A stretch of DNA of 64,000 bases from Dipteris shenzhenensis. Lineage: Eukaryota > Polypodiophyta > Polypodiopsida > Gleicheniales. The position numbers were made by a program, and so were the translations under genes. The DNA is taken from assembly GCA_047967505.1 (NCBI GenBank), contig CM106540.1; one strand, given 5' to 3'. Of this stretch, positions 1-9,529 are shown in pieces. The notes under the pieces were generated by a model. The model searched no databases. It was not told the origin of the DNA and worked only from the letters and a program-made list of their open reading frames with translations. Numbering within the stretch: the stretch's first letter is position 1; each line of letters begins with the position of its first letter.

Positions 1-395
1 GAGACAAAGATGAGATCTTCTAGGTTGAGCTAATGGAAGGTGTTTTTTAACACCATATGGCTTTGAGTTATATGATCTACTTCTTGTACAAATGTGTCAT
101 GCTTTTTTTAAAATGTACTCTAGTTTTAATAACATGTCACACCATTTTTTCTAATTTGATTTTTTTAAATGATCTTACTTTTTGTCTCTTTTAACAATGT
201 GATGTCCTCTTTTTGTAATGTACTCTAGTTTTAATAACATGTCACGTCATTTTTTCTAATTTGATTTTTTAAAATTTTACTTTTTGACTCAAAGTTTTGT
301 TTTCTAAGAGCCTCTTTTTTTTAAATGCTTTATCCAAAATTATCTCACAAAACGAATTTGGACAGTGCACCAGTCCAAAATTAATGAAATAGGTG
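1..395. mobile_element. Right end of TIR element 1 (truncated by window start)
   Basis: The segment ends at 372-395 with an inverted copy of the terminal motif found at 8757-8780: read on the minus strand both run CAC, C or T, TATTTCATTAATT, TTTGGACT, differing at one base. Immediately beyond it, minus-strand TNP2 transposase sequence begins, so 395 looks like an insertion boundary. Short TTTGGAC repeats lie near the end. Inside, about 70 bp starting at the motif ATGTACTCTAG occurs twice in tandem (109-180 and 212-285). No coding sequence is recognised. The left end lies outside the window, so the target duplication cannot be tested. Confidence 0.5.
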
Positions 396-605
396 TTTAC
401 GACTATGGGCCATGTCGACCAAGATGTCGAGCATAACCCGAAAGGATTCACACTGTCCATGGTGAGCCCAAGATGTAAGTTGCGTGGCTCCCTCGCAAAG
501 TCTGACCACTGATTATCTATGTGCTTCCAAGTTGCACAATCTACAGGAATCCTCAATGTGTCATTGTTGGACCGATGAGATGCATGCCATGAGAGGGGGC
601 CCATT
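396..605 (-). pseudogene. CACTA (En/Spm) TNP2 transposase fragment
   Basis: Minus-strand translation gives a stretch typical of the TNP2 transposase core: WHASHRSNN, then VDCATWKHID, EPRNLHLGL, MDSVNPFG and STWPIVV. The homologous part of the plus-strand copy near 4190-4370 has SPAWKHIED, EPRHLRLGL and MDGVNPFG. Only about 65 residues survive. The reading frame runs straight into element 1 at about 395, where family similarity stops. TNP2 proteins normally exceed 700 residues, so this is a broken fragment and not a gene. Confidence 0.75.
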
Positions 606-1004
606 TGGAGTCCCAGATGCACCTCTCAATAATTGCAAGTGGAAGTCAAATTGCACCTCTAAACATATGCCAAACTAAAGTAAAATAGCATCTTGAAATG
701 TATAGAATATATAGGAAATGACAATATTTATAGGATAGAGATAGGTTATGGTCATTGAGATAACCCTAGTTATACTGCTTGACTTGAAGCATCTGTTGAA
801 TGATTGGTTGGCATGACTGGCTCCTAACTAGTTGGGAATAGCTAGCCCTAAACAACTTTTTGACTAGGCCTAAACTAGATCATCTTGCTCTAGCTTGTTA
901 ACTCAGCCTAGTTACTCTACCTAAATTATGAAACAACTCTTAACCAACTATATAATCTATAATATTCCACATAAAGATAGATGAACGCACACCACAATAA
1001 TTTC
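606..1004. other. AT-rich spacer, no gene seen
   Basis: No ORF with recognisable similarity and no clear repeat structure. Probably decayed transposon sequence. Confidence 0.5.
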
Positions 1005-1500
1005 TTTTTTTTAATAGATGATTTCTAAAAACAAAATTTAAACGTTATATTTAATTCAAAACTTCACTAATTTAAAAAATAACATGCAAACTAATTTAAT
1101 CTTTTTTTTTTTAATAGATGATTTTAAAAAACAAAATATATACTTTTTGACATTTAAATAAAAACTTCACTAACTTAAATAACATAAAAGCTACCTTAAA
1201 CTCTTATTTTCTTTTTTTTAAAAAGATGATTTTTAAAACTAAAATTTAAACGTTTTTTTATTTAAATAAAAATAGCACTAATTTAAAAAATAACATAAAA
1301 ACTACTTTAATCTCTCTTTTTTTAAATAGATGATTTTAAAAAATAAAATATATACATTTTCACATTTTAAATAAAAAATTACGTAATTTAACAAAACTTT
1401 AAAATGCATTTGAAATTTTGAAATATTTTATAATTCAATTAGATATTCCTATAAACTAAAATAATATAAAAGCTACTTTAAACTCTTATTTTCTTTTTTT
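1005..1500. repeat. AT-rich tandem repeat, about 103-bp period
   Basis: About five degenerate units, each starting with a T-run followed by AATAGATGATTT (near 1012, 1113, 1215, 1325 and 1500) and continuing into AAAATTTAAACG or AAAATATATAC and then AACTTCACTAATTTAA. Units diverge by substitutions and short indels. No coding potential. Confidence 0.7.
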
Positions 1501-1886
1501 TAATAGATGAGCATATGTCTCCGTCTCTTATGCTTATGCTTATGCATATGTCTCCTCTTATGCATAAGCATAAGCATGAGCATATGTCTCCTCTTATGCA
1601 TAAGCATAAGCATGAGCATAAGAGAAGGAGACATATGCTCATGCTTATGCTTAAGAATGAGCATAAGAGAAGTAAACATATGCTTATGCATAAGCATGAC
1701 CATATGTATCTTTTTCCCTCTTTACTTTCCCTCTTCTTCTCTCTTTCTTTCCCTCTTTCCCCTTTTCCAATCTCTCTTTCCTTTCCCTCTTCTTCTCTCT
1801 TTCCCCCTTCTCTTATGCTCATGCATAAGCATAAGCATAAGCATGAGCATATGTCTTCGTCTCTTATGCTTATGCTTATGCATAAG
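1501..1886. repeat. CATAAGC/GAGCATATG palindromic repeat block with CT-rich spacer, copy 1
   Basis: Dense alternation of GCATAAGCATAAGCATGAGC and its reverse complement, with CATATGTCTCC motifs, around a pyrimidine tract at about 1707-1815. The block folds on itself. Open frames on both strands (rich in C, L, S and I, or in K and H) follow from the simple sequence and I do not regard them as genes. The right edge is cut by the MITE at 1887; the block resumes at 2143. Confidence 0.8.
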
Positions 1887-2134
1887 CTCGGGGAGGTCAC
1901 TCATCGTATGTAACCCTATCACGTGAGTTCAACAAAAGGATATTTTTTATTTCTAAAATTTACAGAAATAAATATACATAAGGGACTATTTAAAATAGTT
2001 TTGGAAAAAATTTACAGATTTGTATAGAAAAGGGGTACATTTTATTAATGAAAAATTTACACAGATAAGGGATTTTAGAAATATGCGTTGAATGCACGTG
2101 GTATAGAGGATTTATACATAGTGACCCCCCTGAG
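1887..2134. mobile_element. 248-bp MITE with 15-bp TIRs, copy 1
   Basis: Ends are CTCGGGGAGGTCACT on the left and the near reverse complement AGTGACCCCCCTGAG on the right. It is flanked by an exact 8-bp direct duplication TGCATAAG (1879-1886 and 2135-2142). A second copy of about 90% identity lies at 58644-58890 with its own 8-bp duplication. No coding capacity. An 8-bp duplication fits a hAT-type element, but the terminus does not identify a superfamily. The ends and duplications are seen directly; the superfamily is inference. Confidence 0.92.
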
Positions 2135-2142
2135 TGCATAAG

Positions 2143-2440
2143 ACTCCTCTTATGCATAAGCATAAGCATGAGCATAAGAGAAGTAGACATATGCTCATGC
2201 ATAAGCATGAGCATTCGTCTCTTTTTCCCTCTTTGCTTTCCCTCTTCTTCTCTCTTTCTTTCCCTCTTTCCCCTTTTCCAATCTCTCTTTCCTTTTACCC
2301 TTCTCTTATGCTCATGCATAAGCATAAGCATGAGCATATGTCTCCATCTCTTATGCTTATGCTTATCATGCATATGTCTCCTCTTTTCCTTTCCCTCTTC
2401 TTCCTCTTTTCCTTTGCCTATGCCTATGCTTATGTTTGTT
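2143..2440. repeat. CATAAGC palindromic repeat block, copy 2
   Basis: Continuation of the block interrupted by the MITE. It is a direct repeat of 1550-1885: the same CTCTTATGCATAAGC start, the same AGAGAAG...ACATATGC motifs and the same CT tract (2220-2305 against 1707-1815). It ends in a CT-rich run before the unrelated sequence from 2460. Confidence 0.75.
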
Positions 2441-2466
2441 TTTTGTTTTCTATTTTTGTGTTTGTG

Positions 2467-2764
2467 TCTATGTTAGACATGGGATCACGTCGCACATCCG
2501 ACGAGTACAGACAGCCTCGTAGGAGGAGAGCTCAGGACTTTGATTCCTCTCAGGCGACTACCCCGAGGACTACCCCTGGTCCCGACTCCTGTCAGACCTA
2601 GCACTGCGACTACCTCTGGTCCGACTCCTCTCGGATGTAGCACTGCGACTACCCCTCGGGAAACTCCTTTGCTAGCTGCGCATGGCTTTGTCGGGAGTCC
2701 CGACGAGTTTGTAGCGCAGATGAGCGATGAGGAGGCAGCAAGATTCTTCTCTCTGCTATCTTAG
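2467..2764 (+). pseudogene. Unrecognised GC-rich ORF fragment next to TNP2
   Basis: An open frame starts at an ATG at 2477 with an Arg-rich segment (SRRTSDEYRQPRRRR). After about 35 codons it breaks and continues in another frame as a Pro/Thr/Ser-rich stretch ending MSDEEAARFF before a TAG at 2762. A short unit around CACTGCGACTACC is repeated. It is clearly more GC-rich than its surroundings. I do not recognise the family. Its position just upstream of TNP2 remains suggests a transposon-encoded protein; a host gene fragment is also possible. Confidence 0.4.
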
Positions 2765-2964
2765 AGGACCTCAGCAATTCCCTCCCCTACACCAATGGCT
2801 GGACGTACTACCCAGTCGTCCCCTCATCCCCCTTCGATCGAGGGGTCATCACGTGTGTGTGCCTCTCATAAGGGAAGAAAGAGGAGGAAGGGCAGCTTAT
2901 GTTGTGCTGACTCGGGAGATGTAGACAAGTCAGCACACTCACATTCCTACAGGTCTCCACTTGG

Positions 2965-3120
2965 TATGGAGACATAGTATGTGTCTATAGACGCATCTAA
3001 TAGCGCGTCTATATACGCATCTAATTACACAGATCATACGCAGTTTTAGACGTGCTTGTAGACGTGCACCATAGAATAGACAGATGTGGTTTTAGACGCG
3101 CCTTTAGATGCACCACAGAG
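2965..3120. repeat. Iterated (A/T)GACGYGYxT...GCGTCTA motifs
   Basis: At least eight variants of the core GACGCATCTA, GCGCGTCTA or TAGACGTG occur in both orientations within 120 bp, just before TNP2-like coding sequence. A much larger cluster of the same motif lies at 20030-20345. Short, degenerate, bidirectional iterons are typical of CACTA subterminal regions, where they serve as transposase-binding sites. That role is inference here, because no CACTA terminus was identified. Confidence 0.55.
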
Positions 3121-3139
3121 TTTGAAATTAAATATTTGA

Positions 3140-5204
3140 AGAAAAGCAAATTTTTTTGGGTTGTTTGTTTGTAGGATGTCTTCATCTTCAACAAGTAGCT
3201 GCAGTGAGGATTAATCCCTCCATATCCACCATCGTGAAATGTGATTGGAGCAAAAAATCAAATGTGTGTGATCGATGTCGAGGAAACATGTATCGTGCAC
3301 GCAGGATTACAATTAATCACATCTCAAAGTATGGAGAATGGGATGCGACCGTAAACATTGTAAGGGTTTGTAAGTTAAGGTTGATTGAGATACCTATGGG
3401 TATTCATATGTTTGAGTTATGATCCCGTTTTAATTTAATACACGATGCAGTGCCACACCCGCATATGTTGCCCTATGCTCGCTGTGAGGAGGCGAAGCGT
3501 TGGCGATATGAGGTGGGATCTTCAGGAGGGACCGTTACGGATGCATAGATTGATGGTGATAGTAGCCCTCCGCCATTACCTCATGAAGCCATGGAGGAGG
3601 AGGTGTTTGATGATATGGTGCGGGATTTATATGTCCATCAACGGAGGGATGATAGCATGGAGTAGGATGATCTTTTTACTACAGCATCGACTCCACTGTT
3701 TGACTGGTGCACATTCTATGTTCTACATGCCTCCCTTGAGTTACTAAACTTGCAAACCATCTATGGATGGAGCAATGTAAGTTTGAATGCATTACTCAAG
3801 ACTTAAATTCTATTTTGCAAACATGGTGAATTATGCTAGTGGGTCGATTACTCAAATGCTTTTCCTCATTCATGGTCTTCACGTGCAGGCTATTGTGTAA
3901 AATGCTTCCAAGGGAGAATAATTACCAACCTCAAGAGATATGGCAAGGCAACATGTGACCTCTCTTGGAGGATTAGATTACAAGCGCATCCATGCATGTG
4001 TCAATGATTGCGTTTTGTTTCGTGGACTACATAAGGATGCAAGAGAGTGTCCTACTTGTGGAGAGGTAAGATATAGAGCAGATCTCAAAACTTTGGACGT
4101 GCCTCGTAAGGTTCTGTGACATTTTCCCATAATCCCTCGCATCCAACATATGTTTAAGTGCAAATCTATTGCAGAGCTCATGTCATGGCATTCCTCCCGA
4201 TGGCAAGTGGAGAACTCCCGCGGACTCTCCTGCATGGAAGCATATTGAAGACACATGGCCAAGCTTCAAGGAAGAACCTAGGCACTTGAGACTTGGATTG
4301 GGTATGGACGGTGTGAACCCATTTGGTCTCAAAAGCACCTCTTACAGTGTATGGCCAGTGATATTGGTGAATTATAATCTTCCACCCTCTATGGCTATTA
4401 AGAAAGGACATGTTATGCTGTCCCTTCTAATTCTAGGGAAACATAAAGTCAAAAATCCTGATGTTTATTTGGAGACTTTGATTGACGAGCTAGAGATACT
4501 TTGGAGAGGTATCGAGGTGCATGATGTGAGCAGGCCTCCCTCATCACGAGACTTCAACTGCAAAGCAGTCTTGATGTGGATGATGCATGACTTCCCAGGC
4601 TATGGCGAGTGCTCAGGTAAGCATTGCACTTCTAATTATGAATAGGCAAAGGATGTGGCACCCTAAACCCACCTTCAACTCTTAATTGCATCTATTGTTC
4701 AGGTCTCACTACATCGGGTTACCATGCATGTCCTGCTTGTGGTCCTTCGCTAGTTGCCTCATGGGCAGACACATTGAATAAGGTCATCTATGAGAATCAC
4801 CATCGATTTCTCCCACTTGATCATCCTAGATATGTTGCCCCTTGGAATGAAGTCCTCCCACAATCACTCACCGCGGGAGATTGGATGAGAATTTGGGATG
4901 GTTCCACAACTCCTCCACCACTTTGCATGAGTTGGTAAGGGTTTGTAACTATTGTGTGCTATATTGGCTGGAAATAAAGATTGCCCGCTAACACCAACTT
5001 TTGTTTAGATAATCCATCTTTCATTGTTTACCATATTGGTCCGACCTCAAGATCAATCACTTGCTTGATCCCCTGCATATCTTCAAGAATGTGGCATCTA
5101 CCATTTGGGAGCATTTGAATGGGACACGAGATTTCGTAGGCATAAGGGAGGATCTACGTACCACAGGGAGGATGCATGAAGCTTGGCCACAAGAGAGACA
5201 GAGC
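3140..5204 (+). pseudogene. Decayed CACTA TNP2 transposase gene
   Basis: Successive segments match TNP2 in order. A Cys-containing transposase-associated region (CDRCRGNMYRA, about 3275). TPLFDWCTFY with LELLNLQTIYGWSN (about 3690-3775). DYKRIHACVNDC with CPTCGEVRYRA (about 3980-4080), then HFPIIPRIQHMFK and ELMSWH (4120-4190). After a frame change come SPAWKHIED, MDGVNPFG, VILVNYNLPP and FPGYGECSG (to 4616). Then GYHACPACGP (about 4720) and LPYWSDLKINHLLDPLHIFKN (about 5030-5090). Stops (for example TGA before HFPII) and frameshifts break it, and some gaps may be introns. A Ty1-copia element begins at about 5205-5305 and the rest of TNP2 is missing. It would have acted in the nucleus, cutting CACTA-element ends. 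Confidence 0.85.
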
Positions 5205-5304
5205 TACATATGTCCCGGATCCGTTCTCCATACTATCTGCTTTTCTCTCTTGCATACGAGATCCTGTTATCTGTTGAGCACATATGTTGTATTGTTTTCT
5301 TGCA

Positions 5305-5316
5305 TGGTATCAGAGC
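5305..5316 (+). other. Copia primer-binding site
   Basis: TGGTATCAGAGC directly after an LTR-like ...TTGCA end. This is the standard plant Ty1-copia sequence complementary to initiator Met tRNA. Confidence 0.85.
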
Positions 5317-5371
5317 CTGGACTCTAGCAAGAAGATTTGGTAGTGTGTTTCTGTTTGCAAGCAGATTGTGA

Positions 5372-6175
5372 GAGATGGCCTAGCCCACAAGATTGCGAAT
5401 CCCACCATTCGGCAAAAGCGGAAATCCACTTTGGAAGTTCAAGATGAAGACCATCCTAAGCGCATATGAGCTTTGGGATACTGCTATTGGGGTGGATGTG
5501 AGGCCGATTGCGAGACCGGATCCAGCCAATGTAGGACAATAGATAGTACGAACAACGGATGAGATTCTCGCATGGACAAGAAGAAATGCAGATGCACTAT
5601 GTTCTATTGTCTGTAGTGTAAGTGATTCCATCATGGCATTAATTCAACATGTCACCATAGTGGAGGAGGCATGGATGGTCTTGAAAAATTAGTATGAGAC
5701 AGCGAATCAGATGCGGATTCAGAATCTGGAGACTCAACTCATGAACGAGAAATTGTCTGAGTCTAAAGCGGCAGAAAAGTTCATCACCAGGGTGAAGAAT
5801 CTGCACGATCAGATGACTGCGATTGGCATCACCATCACTAGCGAGAATCTAGCATGAAGGTGCATACGGATTCTCCCACCAAAGTACGACGGTCTTGTTA
5901 CAGCACTGAATACGCAGAACGGATTTCACCGCGATGCTTCTGGAGGAGGAGATGCGTCAAAAGACGAGGACTGGAGAAGATTCGGCTTTCTATGCTGGAT
6001 CAAAGAAAGGTAAGGATAAGGACTCTGGTAACCCATCTTCTTCTTATGATAAAAAGAGAAAGAAGAAGATCAAGTGCTTCTATTGCAACAAGGCAAGGCA
6101 CAAGCAGAATGAGTGCCAAAAGAAGATTGCATATGAGAAGAACGGAGTAAAGAAAGAGTCCAGCAACAGCACGTA
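5372..6175 (+). pseudogene. Copia gag (UBN2-type) with CCHC knuckle, broken
   Basis: Gag-like residues in order: FGKSGNPLWKFKMK, LWDTAIGVDVRP, ALIQHVTIVEEAW, and LHDQMTAIGITI. They are interrupted by stops at about 5540, 5690 and 5857 and by a frame change at about 5990. The zinc knuckle CFYCNKARHKQNEC (about 6077-6118) has the CX2CX4HX4C spacing of nucleocapsid. The stops sit where Gln or Trp is expected. Confidence 0.8.
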
Positions 6176-6229
6176 GGTAGTACCAGTAGAGCTGTTCATA
6201 GCAATTGAGGAGATTTTCACGGAGGCAGT

Positions 6230-8756
6230 TCATGTACCTGCAGATGAACCTTGGATTATCGACAGTGGTGCATCGTGCCACATGACCAGTCAGAAGGATT
6301 GGTATACCTCTCTACAGCCGGTAGGGAATGACATCCTGGTAGTAGTCAGCAATGATGCAAAATGTCCAGCAAAAGGAAAAGGTACGATAGCTCTCAAGTC
6401 AGATGGAGTTGTAAAACAGTTGTTTGATGTTCTTTATGTGCCAGATATCAAGAGGAACTTGTCCGTTTTTGCGATCACAGATCGGGACCTCAAAGTTCAA
6501 TTCAATAAGAATGGTGCACAAATTCTGGATCTTCAAGGGAAGGTCGTTGATAAAGGTACACAGTGCAACAACATATACGAACTCTCAGCTTTCAGTGCTC
6601 GAGCCGATGTGAAGAACACTAAGCTATGGCATGAGAGGTTTGGTCATCTAAACCTTAGTTCTTTGAAGGAGATGCATAAAAGTGGAATGATTGCAGACCT
6701 ACCAGAAATTATAGATCTGCCCGATGTATGTGAAGCTTGCATGATGGGCAAGCAGCATCGGCATCCCTTTCCTAAAGAGGCCAGCAGGGCAAAGGCTCCT
6801 CTAGACCTCATTCACACGGACCTCTGCAGAAATATGGAGACGGAAGCTTTGGGTGGTTCCTACTACTTCATGACGCTGATCAATGACTACAGTAGAAGGA
6901 TATGGATATAGTTCTTGAAGACTAAAGATGAGGCTTTTAGTAAGTTCAAGGAATGGCATGTAATGGTCGAGAAAGAAATGGGGAGGAAGGTGAAGAAATT
7001 GAGATCAGACAAAAGTGGAGAGTTCACATCAACTGAATCCAAAAGTTACTGCAAAAGTCACAAGATCATACCCCCGCCACATACATCACAGCAAAATGGA
7101 GTAGCAGAGTGCAAGATGCGCATCATCTGTGAAATGGGCAGGAGTATGATGAAAGGGAAAGATTTGCCAAAGTCTTTCTAGGCTGAAGCATGTAACATGG
7201 TAGTTTACATTTTGAATCGCAGCTACACGAAGGCTATGAACGGGATGACTCCAATGTAGGCCTTTTCTGGTAAGAAACCTTCAGCTGCACATTTCAGAGT
7301 TTTTGGATGTGACTGTTTTGTGCATGTCCCTGATGCTATCATGACCAAATGGGAACCGAAGAGCCGAAAGTGTATTTTCTTGGGCTACAGTGAAGAGGCA
7401 AAGGGTTACCGTCTTTATAACCCTATTACCAAGAAGGTAATAGTAAGTCGTGATGTGGTCTTCTCAGAACAGCCACATCAATTGGAGGAGGATTCTTACT
7501 TCCCAGACAACAAGGACTAGGATATCCATCCAGTACAACCACCAATAGCAGACCGAACTCCCCCAACAGTACTTGGGAGGATTCAAGGTAAAGAAGATGA
7601 AGAAGAGCATGTAGAACCACAATGGCAACGGCCATTCCCAAAGTGGGTAAAGTACCTTTTGGACAGTAGAGAACCTCCAGCCATTGATGAGGAACCATCT
7701 GAACACCGCCGGTCCAAGAGATTAGAGGAGCAAAGAAGGGTGCAGGAACACTTGGTCAACTATGCTTTGATGACAAAAGTGATCCGTGCTAATGAACCCA
7801 AGTGTCTTGAAGAGGCACAGGGTGATGATAGGTGGATGGAGGCTATGCAATCGGAGTATGGCTCCATAATGAAGAACAACACTTGGAACCTTGTGGATCG
7901 ACCACCAAAACGCAAGGTAATCAGCACCAAGTGGGACCAAGTGGGTATACAAGACCAAGTACAAGTCCGATGGCACGTTGGATAAGTACAAGGCTTGGTT
8001 TGTGGCAAAAGGATTTGCACAGGTACATGGTTTTGATTATCATGATACTTTTGCTCCCATAGCTCGACTAACCACAATTCGTAGTGTTTTGGCTTTAGCA
8101 ACATAGGGAAGTTGGCCCGTGTTTCAGATGGATGTAAAATCCACCTTTCTTAATGGGGATCTCAAGGAGGAGGTGTACATGGAACAACCACCAGGTTTTG
8201 TGATCCCCGGTTCAGAAGGTAAAGTCTGTAAACTGAAGAAGGCACTTTACAGGCTGAAATAGGCCCCACGAGCATGGTACCAGTGGATTGATGCCTACTT
8301 TCTGGAAACTTGGTTCAAGAGGAGCCCATTTGATGCAAATTTGTATATCTTCAGAGAAGGAGGCAGGTGTATGATCGTGGTCCTTTATGTGGACGGCCTT
8401 GTCATAATAGGGAACCATGAAGAGAAGATCTCACAGACAAAGCATTTGCTAGGAAGAGAGTTTGAAATGACAGACCTCGGACTGATGCATTTCCGTTTGG
8501 GGATTGAAGTTTGGCAAGAGCCAAAACAGATCTTCATTTCACAGCTGAAGTATGCTCGAGAGATACTGAAGGCATTTGGCATGGCTGACTACAAGACAGT
8601 TGGTACCCCTATGGAGGTTGACGTGAAGCTCTCAAATGAGGATTCATTACCACTGGTGGATGAAGCGAAGTACAGAAGGCTTGTGGGTAGTTTGATTTAC
8701 TTGTGCAACACGCGGCCAGACGTCAGCTTTGCAACTGGTGTACTAAGCAAGTTTAA
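6230..8756 (+). pseudogene. Copia pol: protease, integrase, partial RT
   Basis: The protease active-site motif is WIIDSGASCHM (about 6250). The GAG-pre-integrase zinc region is WHERFGHLN...CEACMMGKQ (6625-6760). The integrase core has HTDLCRNM, a DYSRRIW segment and SQQNGVAE. The RT region has [22 protein letters not shown] and LYVDG. Stops fall at about 6909, 7180, 7257, 7518, 8104 and 8259. An exact 10-bp duplication at 7926-7945 (ACCAAGTGGG twice) shifts the frame just after STKW. The catalytic YVDD box reads YVDG, losing one metal-binding Asp. The frame stops at 8756 where element 2 starts. Confidence 0.88.
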
Positions 8757-9311
8757 CACTTATTTCATTAATTTTGGACTCATATGTCTACTTTTGGACT
8801 ATTCCTTAAAATCCTTCCCAAATGAAAAGTTTACTTTATGAAACTGTCATTCGAGAATCAAAAGTTTACTTTCTGGCACTATCATTTTCACATAATACAT
8901 TTCAAAATATCTCTCTACAATGTTGTACAAATAATGCAAAGCCTACTATTAAATCCTAAATTTGTATTTCTTGTTTATAAGAATCATATTCTTAAAATAA
9001 AAAATCCAAGTTATTAGTTTAAATCCATGAAAAACCATGCTATTGAGGATTCACAACATTTTAAAAATGTATACATAAGAGACCTGTAAGAGTCTTTTTA
9101 ATTTCAATGCAGAAAACTATAACACTCTTGAATATTCAAGAAATTAAAAGGTTTATATAGACATGAGACATGATGGAAGCCTCTTTTGTACTCCGAAAAA
9201 TAGCAATAGCTATGCTTGCAATTTTACATTATCATGTCATAAGTTTTACAACAAATATTGCTCTGGATGAGTCTTTGTACAAAGGATCTCCTATGGCCTT
9301 TTCAATAATTT

Positions 9312-9440
9312 AAATTTTCCTTTACAATGAGTTTAGTACAAATGGGCGATCCAAACATTTGCTTGTTTGAATGTCCTTTTCTATCATGATCATAGAAATG
9401 AGCGATCCAAACATTTGCTTGTTCAGAATGTCCTTTCTGT
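9312..9440. repeat. Direct repeat near element 2 end
   Basis: GCGATCCAAACATTTGCTTG occurs twice, at about 9344 and 9403, each followed by a TTC/GAATGTCC continuation; the period is about 59 bp. Confidence 0.8.
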
Positions 9441-9529
9441 CATCACTTGTTGCTTGGGTGCCATCTTCATTCACTCTCATCTGACTACCACCACCACCTT
9501 CACTCTTTCTCGATATTTGAATGGTGTTA

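Larger units (their letters stand above)
5205..8756 (+). mobile_element. Ty1-copia retrotransposon, decayed and truncated at 3' end
   Basis: A plant copia primer-binding site at 5305-5316 follows the CA end of a very short 5' LTR remnant. Gag, protease, integrase and reverse transcriptase regions follow in copia order. The element is inserted in the TNP2 pseudogene and is itself cut at 8757 inside the reverse transcriptase/RNase H region by the terminus of element 2. RNase H and the 3' LTR were not found anywhere in the window. Stops are mostly TAG and there are several frameshifts. Confidence 0.88.
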
